DNA from: an uncultured Sphingomonas sp. | Lineage (GTDB): Bacteria; Pseudomonadota; Alphaproteobacteria; Sphingomonadales; Sphingomonadaceae | Assembly: GCF_936927845.1 (NCBI RefSeq) | Contig: NZ_CAKZHV010000031.1 | Span: forward strand, 43,556-107,555 | Length of the DNA: 64,000 bases | Direction of reading: 5' to 3' | Shown here: positions 26,130 to 35,668 of the stretch, one piece after another | How positions within the stretch are numbered: the first letter of the stretch is position 1 | How the letters are laid out: every line of letters begins with the position of its first letter | Made by a program: the position numbers and the translations under genes | The notes under the pieces: generated by a model | Database searches by the model: none | Told to the model about the DNA's origin: nothing | What the model saw: the letters and a program-made list of their open reading frames with translations, nothing else

Positions 26130-27644
26130 ATGGACGACAGCCGTGACATCGCCGCGCTCGCCAAGGGTGGGCGCACCAACGTGGCGGGGTTCGTGCTGCG
26201 GCTGGGTGCGCGCATCCCGTTCCTGTTCATCGCCGGGCATCTGTACGGCGCGGCGCTGGTCGGGCGGTTTGCGATCGCGGTGGTGGTGGTCGAACTCGCC
26301 GCGCTGATCGCGACTTTGGGGTTGAAGCGCGGGCTGGCGCAGGCGCTCAGTTCCACCGATCGGCCCCACAATGCCGTCGTCGCCGACGCGCTGAGCGTCG
26401 CGTTGATCGTATCGCTGTGCGCGAGCGCCTTGCTGTGCGCGTTTCCGCAGTTGATGTACCCCAATAGCTGGATCACCGGGCTCGACCGTTTCTTTCCGCT
26501 GATCATCCTCGCGCCCGCCTTGTCCGACGTGAGTCTGGCGGCACTCGCCTATCGCCACGACGTGAAGGCGAGCGTCACCGCGCGCGCGGTGGTGGAGCCG
26601 TGGACGCTGTCGGGCGCGGCTTACGCTTTCTCCTTCTTCACGCTGCGCGACGGGCTGATCCTGTCCTACGTCGCTTCGATGGTCGCGGCGCTGATCGCGA
26701 GCGTGGTGCCGCTGGTGCGCAGCTACGGGCTGCCGACCGGCTGGTCGCCGCAGTTGCGCGGGTTGTTCCAGCTGGCGCGCGCCAATGCGCCGCTCGCGGG
26801 CGCCGATGCGCTCGAATGGGGCAGCCGCAACGTCGACCGCATCGTGCTCGGCCTGCTGTTCGCGCCGGGCGTGGTCGGCATCTATTACATGGCGCAGCAG
26901 ATCGCGAGCCTGCCGCAGAAGTTGAAGACCAGCTTCGACCCGATCCTGGGACCCGTGGTGACGCAGAGCCTGGCGCGGCGCGATTTCGGCGCGATCGCGC
27001 GGCAGGTGCGGCAGGTCGCCTTCTGGATCATCGCCGCGCAATTATGCCTGGCACTAATGGCGTCGATCCCGCGCAAGGCGGTGATGGCCTCGGTCGGCGC
27101 GCAATTCGAGAGCGGGGCCGCGGCGATGGTGTTCCTGTTGTTCGCCGAGGTGTTCGCCTCGACCGGCGCGGTGAGTGAGTCCGCGCTCGTCTACATGGCG
27201 CGGCACCGCAACCTCGTCATCTCGGCGACGATGCTCGGCGTGCAGGTCGCGCTGTCGCTCGCGTTCGTGCTGGGGATGCGGGCGGCGGGGTTCGGGCTGA
27301 CCGAACAGGCCGCGGGCGCGCCGGTCGCGCTGATGGTGACGCTGCTGCTGACCTCGGTGATCAAGGCGCGCGTGCTGCGCGGGATGCTGGGCCGTTCGGT
27401 GTCGCCGCTGCGTTGGCCGCTCGCCTGGGCAGCGGTGGCGGCGGGGCTGGTAGGCGCCGCGTTCACGCTGCTGCCGCCCGGGTATCGTGCGGTCCAGCTC
27501 GCGATCGGCATCCCCGCGACCGCGGCGGTCTATCTGTGGATGATCTGGCGCTACGCCTTCGGGCCCGAGGACCGGGCGCTGTTCACCAAGATGCCCAAGG
27601 CGGAGGAAGCGACGCTGCCCAAGGAGGGCGGCGTCACGATCTGA
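26130..27644 (+). CDS. Polysaccharide flippase (Wzx/MVF-type, oligosaccharidyl-lipid)
   Basis: The 504-residue protein has about 12-14 predicted membrane helices, starting near residue 18 after a short cytoplasmic lead. The conserved middle segment, RIVLGLLFAPGVVGIYYMAQ followed by QIASLPQKLKTSFDPIL, is typical of the polysaccharide-exporter/Wzx group. It would move lipid-linked glycans across the inner membrane. It is about 9 kb from the polysaccharide genes at 36844-48765 and may or may not serve them. It is convergent with purH. Confidence 0.82.
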   Translation: MDDSRDIAALAKGGRTNVAGFVLRLGARIPFLFIAGHLYGAALVGRFAIAVVVVELAALIATLGLKRGLAQALSSTDRPHNAVVADALSVALIVSLCASALLCAFPQLMYPNSWITGLDRFFPLIILAPALSDVSLAALAYRHDVKASVTARAVVEPWTLSGAAYAFSFFTLRDGLILSYVASMVAALIASVVPLVRSYGLPTGWSPQLRGLFQLARANAPLAGADALEWGSRNVDRIVLGLLFAPGVVGIYYMAQQIASLPQKLKTSFDPILGPVVTQSLARRDFGAIARQVRQVAFWIIAAQLCLALMASIPRKAVMASVGAQFESGAAAMVFLLFAEVFASTGAVSESALVYMARHRNLVISATMLGVQVALSLAFVLGMRAAGFGLTEQAAGAPVALMVTLLLTSVIKARVLRGMLGRSVSPLRWPLAWAAVAAGLVGAAFTLLPPGYRAVQLAIGIPATAAVYLWMIWRYAFGPEDRALFTKMPKAEEATLPKEGGVTI

Positions 27645-27672
27645 CCTCGGCCCCGACGCGAAAGAAGCGGGA

Positions 27673-27696
27673 CCCCGGATCGAGTCCAGGGTGACG
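27673..27696. repeat. REP-like intergenic palindrome, copy 2
   Basis: The sequence ccccggatcgagtccagggtgacg is, on the other strand, a variant of the cgtca(t/c)cc-c/t-gga motif seen at 22955-22980, with one stem mismatch. It lies in the 98-base gap between the convergent flippase and purH genes, where it may stop transcription from both sides. Confidence 0.55.
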
Positions 27697-27742
27697 AAGG
27701 CGAGAGGGGGACGCGCACCCGCTCCCGTCATCCACCTCTCGA

Positions 27743-29314
27743 TCAGTGGCGGAAGTGGCGCATTCCGGTGAACACCATCGCGAGCCCTGCTTCGTCCGCC
27801 GCCGCGATCACCTCATCGTCGCGGATCGAGCCGCCGGGTTGGATCACCGCGGTCGCACCCGCCTCGACCGCCGCCAGCAATCCGTCGGCGAACGGGAAGA
27901 ACGCGTCGGACGCGACCGCCGAGCCGATCGTGCGCGGGCTCGCCCAGCCCGCCTTGTCGGCAGCGTCCTTCGCCTTCCACGCCGCGATGCGCGCCGATTC
28001 AAGCCGGTTCATCTGTCCCGCACCGACGCCCGCGGTCGCGCCGTCCTTGGCGTAGACGATCGCATTCGACTTGATGTGCTTGGCGATCGTCCAGGCGAAG
28101 CGGCAGTCGGCGAGCTCCTGCGCGGTAGGCTGGCGCCTGGTCACGACCTTGAGCATGTCGTCGGTGAGGACACCGTTGTCGCGGCCCTGCACCAGCCAGC
28201 CGCCCGCGATCGACTTGGCGAACAGCCCACCGCGCGCTGCATCGGGCAGCTCGCCGGTCAGCAGCAGTCGCAAATTCTTCTTGGCGGCGAACAGCGCGAT
28301 CGCCTCCTCGTCGGCGGCGGGCGCGACCACCACTTCGGTGAAGATGCCGGTGATCGCCTTCGCGGTCGCCGCGTCGAGCCGGCGGTTGAGCGCGATGATG
28401 CCCCCGAACGCCGACACCGTGTCGCACGCGAACGCTTGCGCATAGGCCTCCTCCAGCGTTGCCGCGGTCGCGACGCCGCACGGATTGGCGTGCTTGACGA
28501 TCACGCAGGTAGGCGCCGCGTCGCGGAACTCGGCCACCAGCTCGAGCGCCGCGTCGGCGTCGTTGTAATTGTTGTAGGAGAGCGCCTTGCCCTGCACCTG
28601 CCGCGCCTGGCCGATGCCGCACACGCCGTCGTTCGCAGCGTAGAAGGCCGCGGCTTGATGCGGGTTCTCGCCGTAGCGCAACGGGTCGCCCGCGCGGCGT
28701 AGCGTCAACGGCAGCACGTCGGGGAACGCCGCGCCCTGATCGACCTGCCCGAACCAGCGCGCAATCGCGCCGTCGTAGGCCGCGGTCAGCGCAAAAGCCT
28801 TCGCCGCCAATCGCTTGCGATCGTCGAGCGTCGTCTCGCCCGCGGCCACCAGCGCGTAATCCGCCGGGTCGGTCACGATCGCGACATAGGCGTGGTTCTT
28901 CGCCGCCGATCGCACCATGCTTGGCCCGCCGATGTCGATGTTCTCGACCACTTCGTCGCGCTCGGCCCCCTTCGCGACCGTCGCCTCGAACGGGTAGAGG
29001 TTGACCACCACCAGGTCGATCGCGCCGATGCCGTGTTCCTGCATCGAAGCCGCGTGGCCCGCGTCGTCGCGCACCGCGAGCAAGCCGCCGTGGACCATCG
29101 GGTGGAGCGTCTTGACACGCCCGTCCATCATCTCGGGAAAGCCGGTCAGCTCGGAGATGTCGCGCACGTCAAGCCCGGCGTCGCGCAGCGCCTTGGCGGT
29201 GCCGCCGGTCGAGACGAGCTCGACGCCCTTTCCGGCGAGCGCGCGGGCGAGATCGACCACCCCCGTCTTGTCGGACACGGAGAGAAGCGCGCGCTTGATC
29301 GTGATGCTGGTCAT
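27743..29314 (-). CDS. purH: Bifunctional AICAR transformylase / IMP cyclohydrolase PurH
   Basis: The 523-residue enzyme catalyses the last two steps of de novo IMP synthesis. The N-terminal IMP cyclohydrolase part begins TIKRALLSVSDKTGVVDLAR, with STGGTAKALRDAG. The transformylase part has LRYGENPHQAAAFY and the catalytic KHANPCG. The length is normal. It is the last gene of the minus-strand run rsmB-rpe-heparinase-purH, 33 bases after the heparinase-like gene. Confidence 0.97.
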   Translation of the reverse strand: MTSITIKRALLSVSDKTGVVDLARALAGKGVELVSTGGTAKALRDAGLDVRDISELTGFPEMMDGRVKTLHPMVHGGLLAVRDDAGHAASMQEHGIGAIDLVVVNLYPFEATVAKGAERDEVVENIDIGGPSMVRSAAKNHAYVAIVTDPADYALVAAGETTLDDRKRLAAKAFALTAAYDGAIARWFGQVDQGAAFPDVLPLTLRRAGDPLRYGENPHQAAAFYAANDGVCGIGQARQVQGKALSYNNYNDADAALELVAEFRDAAPTCVIVKHANPCGVATAATLEEAYAQAFACDTVSAFGGIIALNRRLDAATAKAITGIFTEVVVAPAADEEAIALFAAKKNLRLLLTGELPDAARGGLFAKSIAGGWLVQGRDNGVLTDDMLKVVTRRQPTAQELADCRFAWTIAKHIKSNAIVYAKDGATAGVGAGQMNRLESARIAAWKAKDAADKAGWASPRTIGSAVASDAFFPFADGLLAAVEAGATAVIQPGGSIRDDEVIAAADEAGLAMVFTGMRHFRH

Positions 29315-29347
29315 AGCCTTACCTATATTTTCGGGCGCCTTGGCCGT

Positions 29348-31099
29348 TCAGCGCGCGCGCTTCAAGACCCAGCTTATCGTCGCCCCGCCCGGCGCGGCGC
29401 TGCTGCCGACCACGATCTGATGCGTCGGCACGATTGCGCCCGCGGCGTCGATCCATACGCTGTCCTCGATCCGCACGGTGCCGCCGGCCGCGCGGAAATG
29501 CCACAGCGCGCCTTGCGGGGTCGACAGCGTCGCCCCCTGCGCGTCGGGGCTGGCGGCGACCGCGACACCCGCGCCCAAGTGGAACCGCGCGGCGAACGGC
29601 ACCGCGCTTCGGCCTTGTCGCTTGCCCGCGGGCAATAGCGCATCCTCGCCGCGCAGCTCGAGCCCGTCGCCGGTCATCGTCAGCGTGCGGTGGTGGCGAA
29701 AGCCGAAACGGCGCGCGTAGCCGTCGTGCCGCGCCTCGATCCGGCTGCCCGCGTCCGATTCCTGCCGCGACAGATCGACTTCGCTCACCCCGCGGCCGAG
29801 CGATCCGTCGGGCAACAACGCGGTCGAGTTGGTGTCGGCGAGCACCAAGGTCGAGTGCGCCGCGGTGGAGCGCAGCCCCGCTGCCAGTGCCGCGTCCGCG
29901 ACCGCCAGCGCACCGCCGCAATTGACGATCACGCGTTCCTCGCCGTCCGACAGCTCGAAGGCGAGCGTCGACGCGCACGCGCCCGCGGCGCTGGGGCTGG
30001 TCGGCGGGGGTGCGGCGTCCATCACCAGCACGCTGCGCGCGGCCGCGATCCGCTGATAACCGCGGTCACTCGCCTGACGCAGGGGGCGACGCACGACGCG
30101 GCTGGCGGCCAACACCGCCTGCACCTCGTCCGCGGCGATTGGCCCCGCCCCCTGCCAGCTCGACAGCCCGGCATCGCCCATCATCGTGCCGAGCAGCGCC
30201 GACACGCTGCGCCCCAGCACCTGCGACACCGCGTCGGGCAGGTCGAGCCGGCGTGCGTCATAGGCGGCGCGCAAGGCGGCGAGCAGCTCGATTGCGTCCA
30301 ACTGGTCGCGCGGGGACCGGCTGGCGATCCCGCCGTCGCCGCCGATCGACACCGCCAGCGCGCGCTCCAGCCCGGCCTCACCGATGGCGCGGCGCGGGTC
30401 GCCGCCGGGGATCAGCAATCCTGCGACCACCACGCCGCACCAGGCGGCGATCCGGCGCACCCCTGCGGGCGTCTTGTCGGCGGTGCGATCGAGGTGGCGC
30501 GCGCCGCGCGCGATCGCGCTCAACACGCTGCTGCGATAGATCAGGTCGGTCGAGGACAAGAGCAGCGGCGCGTGCGCGGTCCACATCAGCATCCGCCGGC
30601 CCCACAGATCGGGGCGCCAGCCACGCTCGGTCACGCGCTCGCCGTGCACCGCGAGCCAGCGCTGCGTCAGGATCTCCGCGGTGCGCGTCGCCGCGGCGCG
30701 GTCGGGCGCCGCCCACAGGTCGCGCAGCCAGGCGAAGCTCTGCGCGTGGTCGTCGAAGGAGGTGCTGCCGATCGAGGAAGCGAAGGTCACCTCGTCGAGC
30801 GCGCGAAACTCGTTGCCCCAGGCAAGCCAGCCCGCGGTCAGCGCCTCGCCGCGCTCGGGGTCGCCGGCCAGTGGATCGGCCGGCACCGCGAGGAGCTTGC
30901 GTGGGTAGCGGCCCTTCAACCGCATGTCGTGGATCGGCGTGCGCCATGTCAGCCGGTCGAAATAATCGACGAGGCGCTGGCCGAGCGACGCGCTGCCGTC
31001 GCTGGCGGCGCGCACCATGCGGTGGCCGGCGTCGATCGTGTCGCGCGCCTGACGATCGCCAAGCCCGCCGCCGGGCTCGTCGGCGCGCATGTCGCTCAT
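29348..31099 (-). CDS. Heparinase II/III-family protein
   Basis: The 583-residue protein has the two-part architecture of the family: an alpha-helical N-terminal part (about 40-340; RLTWRTPIHDMRLKGRYP, GRRMLMWTAHAPLLL) and a beta-sandwich C-terminal half with VIVNCGGALAVADAALAAGL and LRSTAAHSTLVLADTNST. There is no signal peptide, so a polysaccharide-lyase role outside the cell is doubtful; a cytoplasmic or wall-precursor role is possible. The ATG overlaps the rpe stop by four bases (ATGA). Confidence 0.82.
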   Translation of the reverse strand: MSDMRADEPGGGLGDRQARDTIDAGHRMVRAASDGSASLGQRLVDYFDRLTWRTPIHDMRLKGRYPRKLLAVPADPLAGDPERGEALTAGWLAWGNEFRALDEVTFASSIGSTSFDDHAQSFAWLRDLWAAPDRAAATRTAEILTQRWLAVHGERVTERGWRPDLWGRRMLMWTAHAPLLLSSTDLIYRSSVLSAIARGARHLDRTADKTPAGVRRIAAWCGVVVAGLLIPGGDPRRAIGEAGLERALAVSIGGDGGIASRSPRDQLDAIELLAALRAAYDARRLDLPDAVSQVLGRSVSALLGTMMGDAGLSSWQGAGPIAADEVQAVLAASRVVRRPLRQASDRGYQRIAAARSVLVMDAAPPPTSPSAAGACASTLAFELSDGEERVIVNCGGALAVADAALAAGLRSTAAHSTLVLADTNSTALLPDGSLGRGVSEVDLSRQESDAGSRIEARHDGYARRFGFRHHRTLTMTGDGLELRGEDALLPAGKRQGRSAVPFAARFHLGAGVAVAASPDAQGATLSTPQGALWHFRAAGGTVRIEDSVWIDAAGAIVPTHQIVVGSSAAPGGATISWVLKRAR

Positions 31100-31758
31100 T
31101 CGCCGCGGATCGCCCGGATGTTGGCGGCATAGGCCTCGGGTCCGCCGCGGAAGGTGGCGGTGCCCGCGACCAGCGCGTCCGCTCCCGCGTCGATCGCGCG
31201 GCGCGCAGTGTCGGGGTCGATCCCGCCGTCGACTTCCAGGTCGATGTCGCGGCCGCTCGCGTCGATCATCTTGCGGATCGCGGCGATCTTTTTCAGCTGA
31301 CTATCGATGAAATGCTGCCCGCCGAAACCGGGATTGACGCTCATCACCAGGACCAGGTCGACCATGTCGAGCAGGTAATCGAGCATCTTGGCGGGCGTGC
31401 CCGGACACAGGACGACGCCCGCGCGCTTGCCGAGCGACTTGATATGCTGGAGCGAGCGGTGGATGTGCGGCCCCGCCTCCGGGTGGACGGTGATCGTATC
31501 CGCGCCGGCTTCCGCGAACGCGTCGAGGTACGCGTCCACGGGTGAGATCATCAGGTGGACGTCGAACGGTTTCGCGGTGTGCGGGCGGATCGCCTTCACC
31601 ACCGCCGGCCCCATCGAAATGTTGGGGACGAAATGCCCGTCCATGACGTCGATGTGGATCCAGTCCGCGCCGGCGGCGTCGATCGCGCGCACCTCCTCGC
31701 CGAGCTTGGCGAAATCGGCGGACAGGATCGAGGGCGCGATGCGGACGGGTTTCTGCAT
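31096..31758 (-). CDS. rpe: Ribulose-phosphate 3-epimerase
   Basis: The 220-residue TIM-barrel enzyme interconverts ribulose-5-phosphate and xylulose-5-phosphate. Signatures are IAPSILSADFAKLGEEV, the metal-site HIDVMDGHFVPN, FDVHLM, VMSVNPGFGGQHF and LEVDGGI. ATG 31758 begins just before the conserved core; codons further upstream are not conserved. Its substrates link it to tkt and tal a few kb away on the opposite strand. Confidence 0.96.
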   Translation of the reverse strand: MQKPVRIAPSILSADFAKLGEEVRAIDAAGADWIHIDVMDGHFVPNISMGPAVVKAIRPHTAKPFDVHLMISPVDAYLDAFAEAGADTITVHPEAGPHIHRSLQHIKSLGKRAGVVLCPGTPAKMLDYLLDMVDLVLVMSVNPGFGGQHFIDSQLKKIAAIRKMIDASGRDIDLEVDGGIDPDTARRAIDAGADALVAGTATFRGGPEAYAANIRAIRGE

Positions 31759-31802
31759 GGTGCCCGCACCTAGCGTGCCCGGCCCTTCACCGCCAGCGTG
31801 CG

Positions 31803-33074
31803 CTATCCGCCAGCACGACGCAGCCGGGCGACGAAGAAGCCGTCGCACCCGCCTGCGTCCGCGAGCATCGTCGGCAGCGTGCGGACGTAGCCGCGTTCGT
31901 GTGGGGTAATCCCCTGCGGCAGTTCGTCGCGATGCGCCGGATCGATCGCGTAATCGCTGCGTGCCTCAAGGAAGCGGTCGAGCTGCGCCTCGCCTTCCTC
32001 GGGCTCGAGCGAACAGGTGGCGTAGACGAGCGTGCCGCCCGGCACGACCCAGTCGGCGGCACGATCGAGCACGCGCGCCTGCAATGCCGCGGCCTCCGCG
32101 ATCACCGCGTCGTGCGCGCGGTAGAGCACGTCGGGGTGGCGGCGGAAGATGCCCGTCGCGCTGCACGGCGCATCGATCAGCACCGCCTGCGCAGGCGCGG
32201 ACGGCGCCCAGTCGAGCACGTCGGCGATCGTCACGTCGAAGGCGAGCCCGGTGCGCGCGCGGTTCTGCCCCAGCCGCTCGGCGCGCGTCTGCGACACGTC
32301 GACCGCTTCGACCTGCCAGCCCGCGGCGGCGAGTTGCAGCGTCTTGCCGCCGGGTGCTGCGCACAGGTCGAGCGCCTTGCCCGTCCCCCGTCCGATCAAC
32401 CGCGCTGGGATCGTCGCGGCGATGTCCTGCACCCACCAGCCACCGGCGTCGTAGCCGGCGAGGCCGGGCACGTCGCCGCCCTCGACCCGGACGTGACCGG
32501 GTGCGAGCGCCATACCGTCCGGGTGCACCACGTCTTCGGCGCGCAGCGTCAGGTCGAGCGGCGGCGGCACCGCGATCGCGTGCGCTGCCGCGGCCACCAC
32601 CGCGTCACCCCAATGCGCTTGCCAGCGCGCCGCGACGTGCGCGGGCAGCGTTGGCTGCTCGGGAAGCGCTGCGTTCTGGCGCATCAGCGTGCCGAACACG
32701 CCGTGTACCAGCCGCTTCGGCCCGCCGTCGATCAGCGGCAGCACGGTCGCGATCGCGGCGTGCGGCGGCGTGCCGAGCGACAGCGCCTGGACGAGCGCGA
32801 TACGCAGCACGAAGCGCGCCTTGGCATCGTCGGGCAGCCGCTGCCGCGTGGCGCTATCGATCAGCGCGTCGAGATCGGGCAGCCGCCGCAGCGTTTCCGC
32901 GGCGATCGCGTGGGCGAGGCCGCGGTCGGGCCCGCCGTGGAGCGCGCGTGTCGCGAGCGGCAGCGCGGCGTCGAGCGCCTCGCCGCGCCGGAGCACCGCG
33001 TCGAGCAGGCGAAGCGCCGCACGCCTGGGCGCGGTACCCAGCGGCTCGCCCGCGCGCGTCATGTCGCGCGCCAT
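31803..33074 (-). CDS. rsmB: 16S rRNA m5C methyltransferase, RsmB-like
   Basis: The 423-residue protein has an N-terminal NusB-like RNA-binding domain (RRAALRLLDAVLRRGEALDA) and a C-terminal Rossmann methyltransferase. The SAM site is LDLCAAPGGKTLQLAA. The two cysteines of the m5C mechanism are in DAPCSATG and YATCSLEPEE. It probably modifies C967 of 16S rRNA. ATG 33074 and ATG 33062 are both possible starts. It is first in the operon with rpe, 44 bases upstream of rpe. Confidence 0.9.
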   Translation of the reverse strand: MARDMTRAGEPLGTAPRRAALRLLDAVLRRGEALDAALPLATRALHGGPDRGLAHAIAAETLRRLPDLDALIDSATRQRLPDDAKARFVLRIALVQALSLGTPPHAAIATVLPLIDGGPKRLVHGVFGTLMRQNAALPEQPTLPAHVAARWQAHWGDAVVAAAAHAIAVPPPLDLTLRAEDVVHPDGMALAPGHVRVEGGDVPGLAGYDAGGWWVQDIAATIPARLIGRGTGKALDLCAAPGGKTLQLAAAGWQVEAVDVSQTRAERLGQNRARTGLAFDVTIADVLDWAPSAPAQAVLIDAPCSATGIFRRHPDVLYRAHDAVIAEAAALQARVLDRAADWVVPGGTLVYATCSLEPEEGEAQLDRFLEARSDYAIDPAHRDELPQGITPHERGYVRTLPTMLADAGGCDGFFVARLRRAGG

Positions 33075-33173
33075 CAGCGGTGCGCTGCGCGGAAGTGGGT
33101 GATCGTCTTGAAGCGGTTCATGCCGGCCCATATGTCGCGGGCGCTCAACGCGTACAATCCGAAAGGCCGGTTC

Positions 33174-33335
33174 ATGGGAAAGCGCCCCGACAACGTGAAG
33201 CCGCCCGAATATCTGACGCCGAACACGCCCGTCCCCGCGCCCGAGCCGATGCAGCGTCCGGCCGAGGACCCGCTGGGACGTGACCCCGTCCGTTACGGCG
33301 ATTGGGAGAAGAAGGGCATCGCGATCGATTTCTAG
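33174..33335 (+). CDS. DUF1674 protein (SDHAF4-like succinate dehydrogenase assembly factor)
   Basis: The 53-residue protein starts MGKRPDNVKPPEYL and ends with the hallmark GRDPVRYGDWEKKGIAIDF, shared with the mitochondrial assembly factor SDHAF4. In that family it promotes maturation of flavinylated SdhA. The ATG at 33174 has AAAGG eight bases upstream. The same frame continues upstream only as an unrelated open shadow of rsmB. The gene is easy to miss because of its size and stands alone, divergent from rsmB. Confidence 0.88.
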   Translation: MGKRPDNVKPPEYLTPNTPVPAPEPMQRPAEDPLGRDPVRYGDWEKKGIAIDF

Positions 33336-33498
33336 GCGTCGGTGCGGCTAGGGCGCGCAAGTGGGCGGCGCCACTGGGCAGCGCGGCAAAGTCGTTACGC
33401 ATCTGGAACGCGGTAGAGCGAGCGTCTAAGGCGGCAGGCATTCGGCAACCGGGCGCGCATCGGTGCGTTCGCGCTTCAACCCGACAAGAGGCTTCCCG

Positions 33499-35574
33499 AT
33501 GACTGACACCGCTACCGCCGCGACCGCCGGCACCGATCTGCACGAGGACGGCACGCCGGAACGGCTGCAGATCGACACGATCCGCACCCTGTCGATGGAC
33601 GCGGTGCAGAAGGCGAACTCGGGCCACCCCGGCACGCCGATGGCGCTGGCACCGGTCGGCTGGACGGTGTGGAGCAATTACCTGCGCTACGATCCGGGCG
33701 CGCCGCAATGGCCCAACCGCGACCGCTTCGTGCTGTCGGTCGGCCACGCCTCGATGCTGCTCTACGCGCTGCTGCATCTCGCCGGCGTCGAAGAGGTCGA
33801 TGGTTCGGGCAAGAAGACGGGCAATCCCGCGATCAGCCTCGACGACATCAAGCAGTTCCGCCAGCTGTCGTCGAAGACGCCCGGCCACCCCGAATATCGC
33901 CACACCACCGGCGTCGAGACGACAACCGGGCCGCTCGGGCAAGGGTGCGGCAACTCGGTCGGCATGGCGATCGCCGAGCGTTGGCTCGCCGCGCGGTACA
34001 ACAAGCCCGGTTTCACGCTGTTCGACCATGACGTGTACGTCGTATGCGGCGACGGCGACATGATGGAAGGCGTCAGCGCAGAGGCGGCGAGCATCGCGGG
34101 CCACCTGAAACTCTCCAACCTGTGCTGGATCTACGACAGCAACCACATCTCGATCGAGGGCGCGACCGACCTCGCGTTCGACGAGGACGTCGGCAAGCGC
34201 TTCCAGGCCTATGGCTGGAACGTCATCCACGTGAACGACGTCAACGACCTTGCCGCGATGAACGCCGCGCTCGACACGTTCAAGGCGACGAACGACAAGC
34301 CGACCTTCATCGTCGCGCATTCGGTGATCGGCTGGGGCAGCCCCAAGGCGGGAAGCGAGAAGGCGCACGGCGAACCGCTGGGCGCGGAGGCGATCACCAA
34401 GACCAAGCAGGCGTACGGCTGGCCGGAAAAGGACTTCTACGTTCCCGCCGACGCGAAGACCGCGTTCGAACAGGCGGTGCGCGGCCGCGGCGAGAGACTG
34501 CGTACCGAGTGGGAAGCGCTGCTCGCCAAATACACCGAGCAATTCCCGAGCGAGGCGGCCGAGCTCACGCAGCTCCTGTCCGACGAGCTGCCCGATGGCT
34601 GGGAAGATACGATCCCGACGTTCGACGCGGACGAGAAGGGGCTCGCCAGCCGCGATTCGAGCGGCAAGGTGCTGAACGCGATCGTGAAGAAGGTGCCGTG
34701 GCTGCTCGGTGGTTCGGCCGATCTTGCGCCTTCGACCAAGACCGACATCAAGGAAGCCGGCTCGTTCGAGGCGAGCAACTATGGCGGCACCAACTTCCAC
34801 TTCGGTGTGCGCGAGCACGGCATGGGCGCGGTGGTGAACGGCATGGCGCTGTCGCACCTGCGCGCCTACGGCTCCACCTTCCTCGTCTTCATTGATTACA
34901 TGCGCGCGCCCGTGCGCCTGTCGGCAATCATGGAGATCGGCTCGGTGTGGGTCTACACGCACGATTCGATCGGCGTGGGTGAGGACGGGCCGACGCACCA
35001 GCCGATCGAGCAGCTCGCGACGATGCGCGCAATTCCCGGGCTCGACACGATCCGTCCCGGTGACGCGAACGAGGTCGCCGAGGCGTGGCGCGCGCTGCTC
35101 AAGGACGGCAGCACGCCTGCTGCGCTGGTGCTCTCGCGCCAGCCGCTGCCGACGCTCGACCGTTCGAAGTACGCCAGCGCCGCGGGTGTCGCACAGGGCG
35201 GCTATGTGCTTGCCGACAGCGAGAACCCGCAGGTCATCCTGATCGCGACCGGCTCCGAAGTGTCGCTGGCGGTGAAGGCGTACGAGAAGCTCAAGGAAGA
35301 AGGCATCGCCGCGCGCGTCGTCTCGATGCCGAGCTGGTACCGTTACGAGAAGCAGGATGACGCCTATAAGGAGAGCGTGCTGCCCAAGTCGGTCAAGGCG
35401 CGCGTCGCGATCGAGATGGCGGGCGAGATCGGCTGGGACCGCTACGTCGGCTACGAGGGAAAGACGATCACCATGTCGACCTTCGGCGCTTCGGCCCCGA
35501 TCGCCAAGCTGCAGGACAAATACGGCTTCACGGTCGAGAATGTGGTCAAGGTCGCGAAGGAAGTGATGGGCTGA
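33499..35574 (+). CDS. tkt: Transketolase
   Basis: The 691-residue thiamine-diphosphate enzyme of the pentose phosphate pathway. Key segments are ANSGHPGTPMALAPVGWTVW, the TPP motif GDGDMMEGVSAEAA ending in YDSN, HFGVREHGMGAVVNGMALS, and SIGVGEDGPTHQPIEQLATM. AAGAGG precedes ATG 33499. The first residues (TDTATAATAGTDLHEDG) are a short extension relative to E. coli. It is followed by tal after about 95 bases, with an imperfect GGATCG/CGATCC hairpin between them. Confidence 0.96.
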   Translation: MTDTATAATAGTDLHEDGTPERLQIDTIRTLSMDAVQKANSGHPGTPMALAPVGWTVWSNYLRYDPGAPQWPNRDRFVLSVGHASMLLYALLHLAGVEEVDGSGKKTGNPAISLDDIKQFRQLSSKTPGHPEYRHTTGVETTTGPLGQGCGNSVGMAIAERWLAARYNKPGFTLFDHDVYVVCGDGDMMEGVSAEAASIAGHLKLSNLCWIYDSNHISIEGATDLAFDEDVGKRFQAYGWNVIHVNDVNDLAAMNAALDTFKATNDKPTFIVAHSVIGWGSPKAGSEKAHGEPLGAEAITKTKQAYGWPEKDFYVPADAKTAFEQAVRGRGERLRTEWEALLAKYTEQFPSEAAELTQLLSDELPDGWEDTIPTFDADEKGLASRDSSGKVLNAIVKKVPWLLGGSADLAPSTKTDIKEAGSFEASNYGGTNFHFGVREHGMGAVVNGMALSHLRAYGSTFLVFIDYMRAPVRLSAIMEIGSVWVYTHDSIGVGEDGPTHQPIEQLATMRAIPGLDTIRPGDANEVAEAWRALLKDGSTPAALVLSRQPLPTLDRSKYASAAGVAQGGYVLADSENPQVILIATGSEVSLAVKAYEKLKEEGIAARVVSMPSWYRYEKQDDAYKESVLPKSVKARVAIEMAGEIGWDRYVGYEGKTITMSTFGASAPIAKLQDKYGFTVENVVKVAKEVMG

Positions 35575-35668
35575 CCAGGATCGGCGCGCCGCGGGCGATC
35601 CAAGGCGCGCATCCCTATATCGGTATTTGGCAGTCCAGCGCGAACGGCGATCAAGAGGATTTCAAGGC

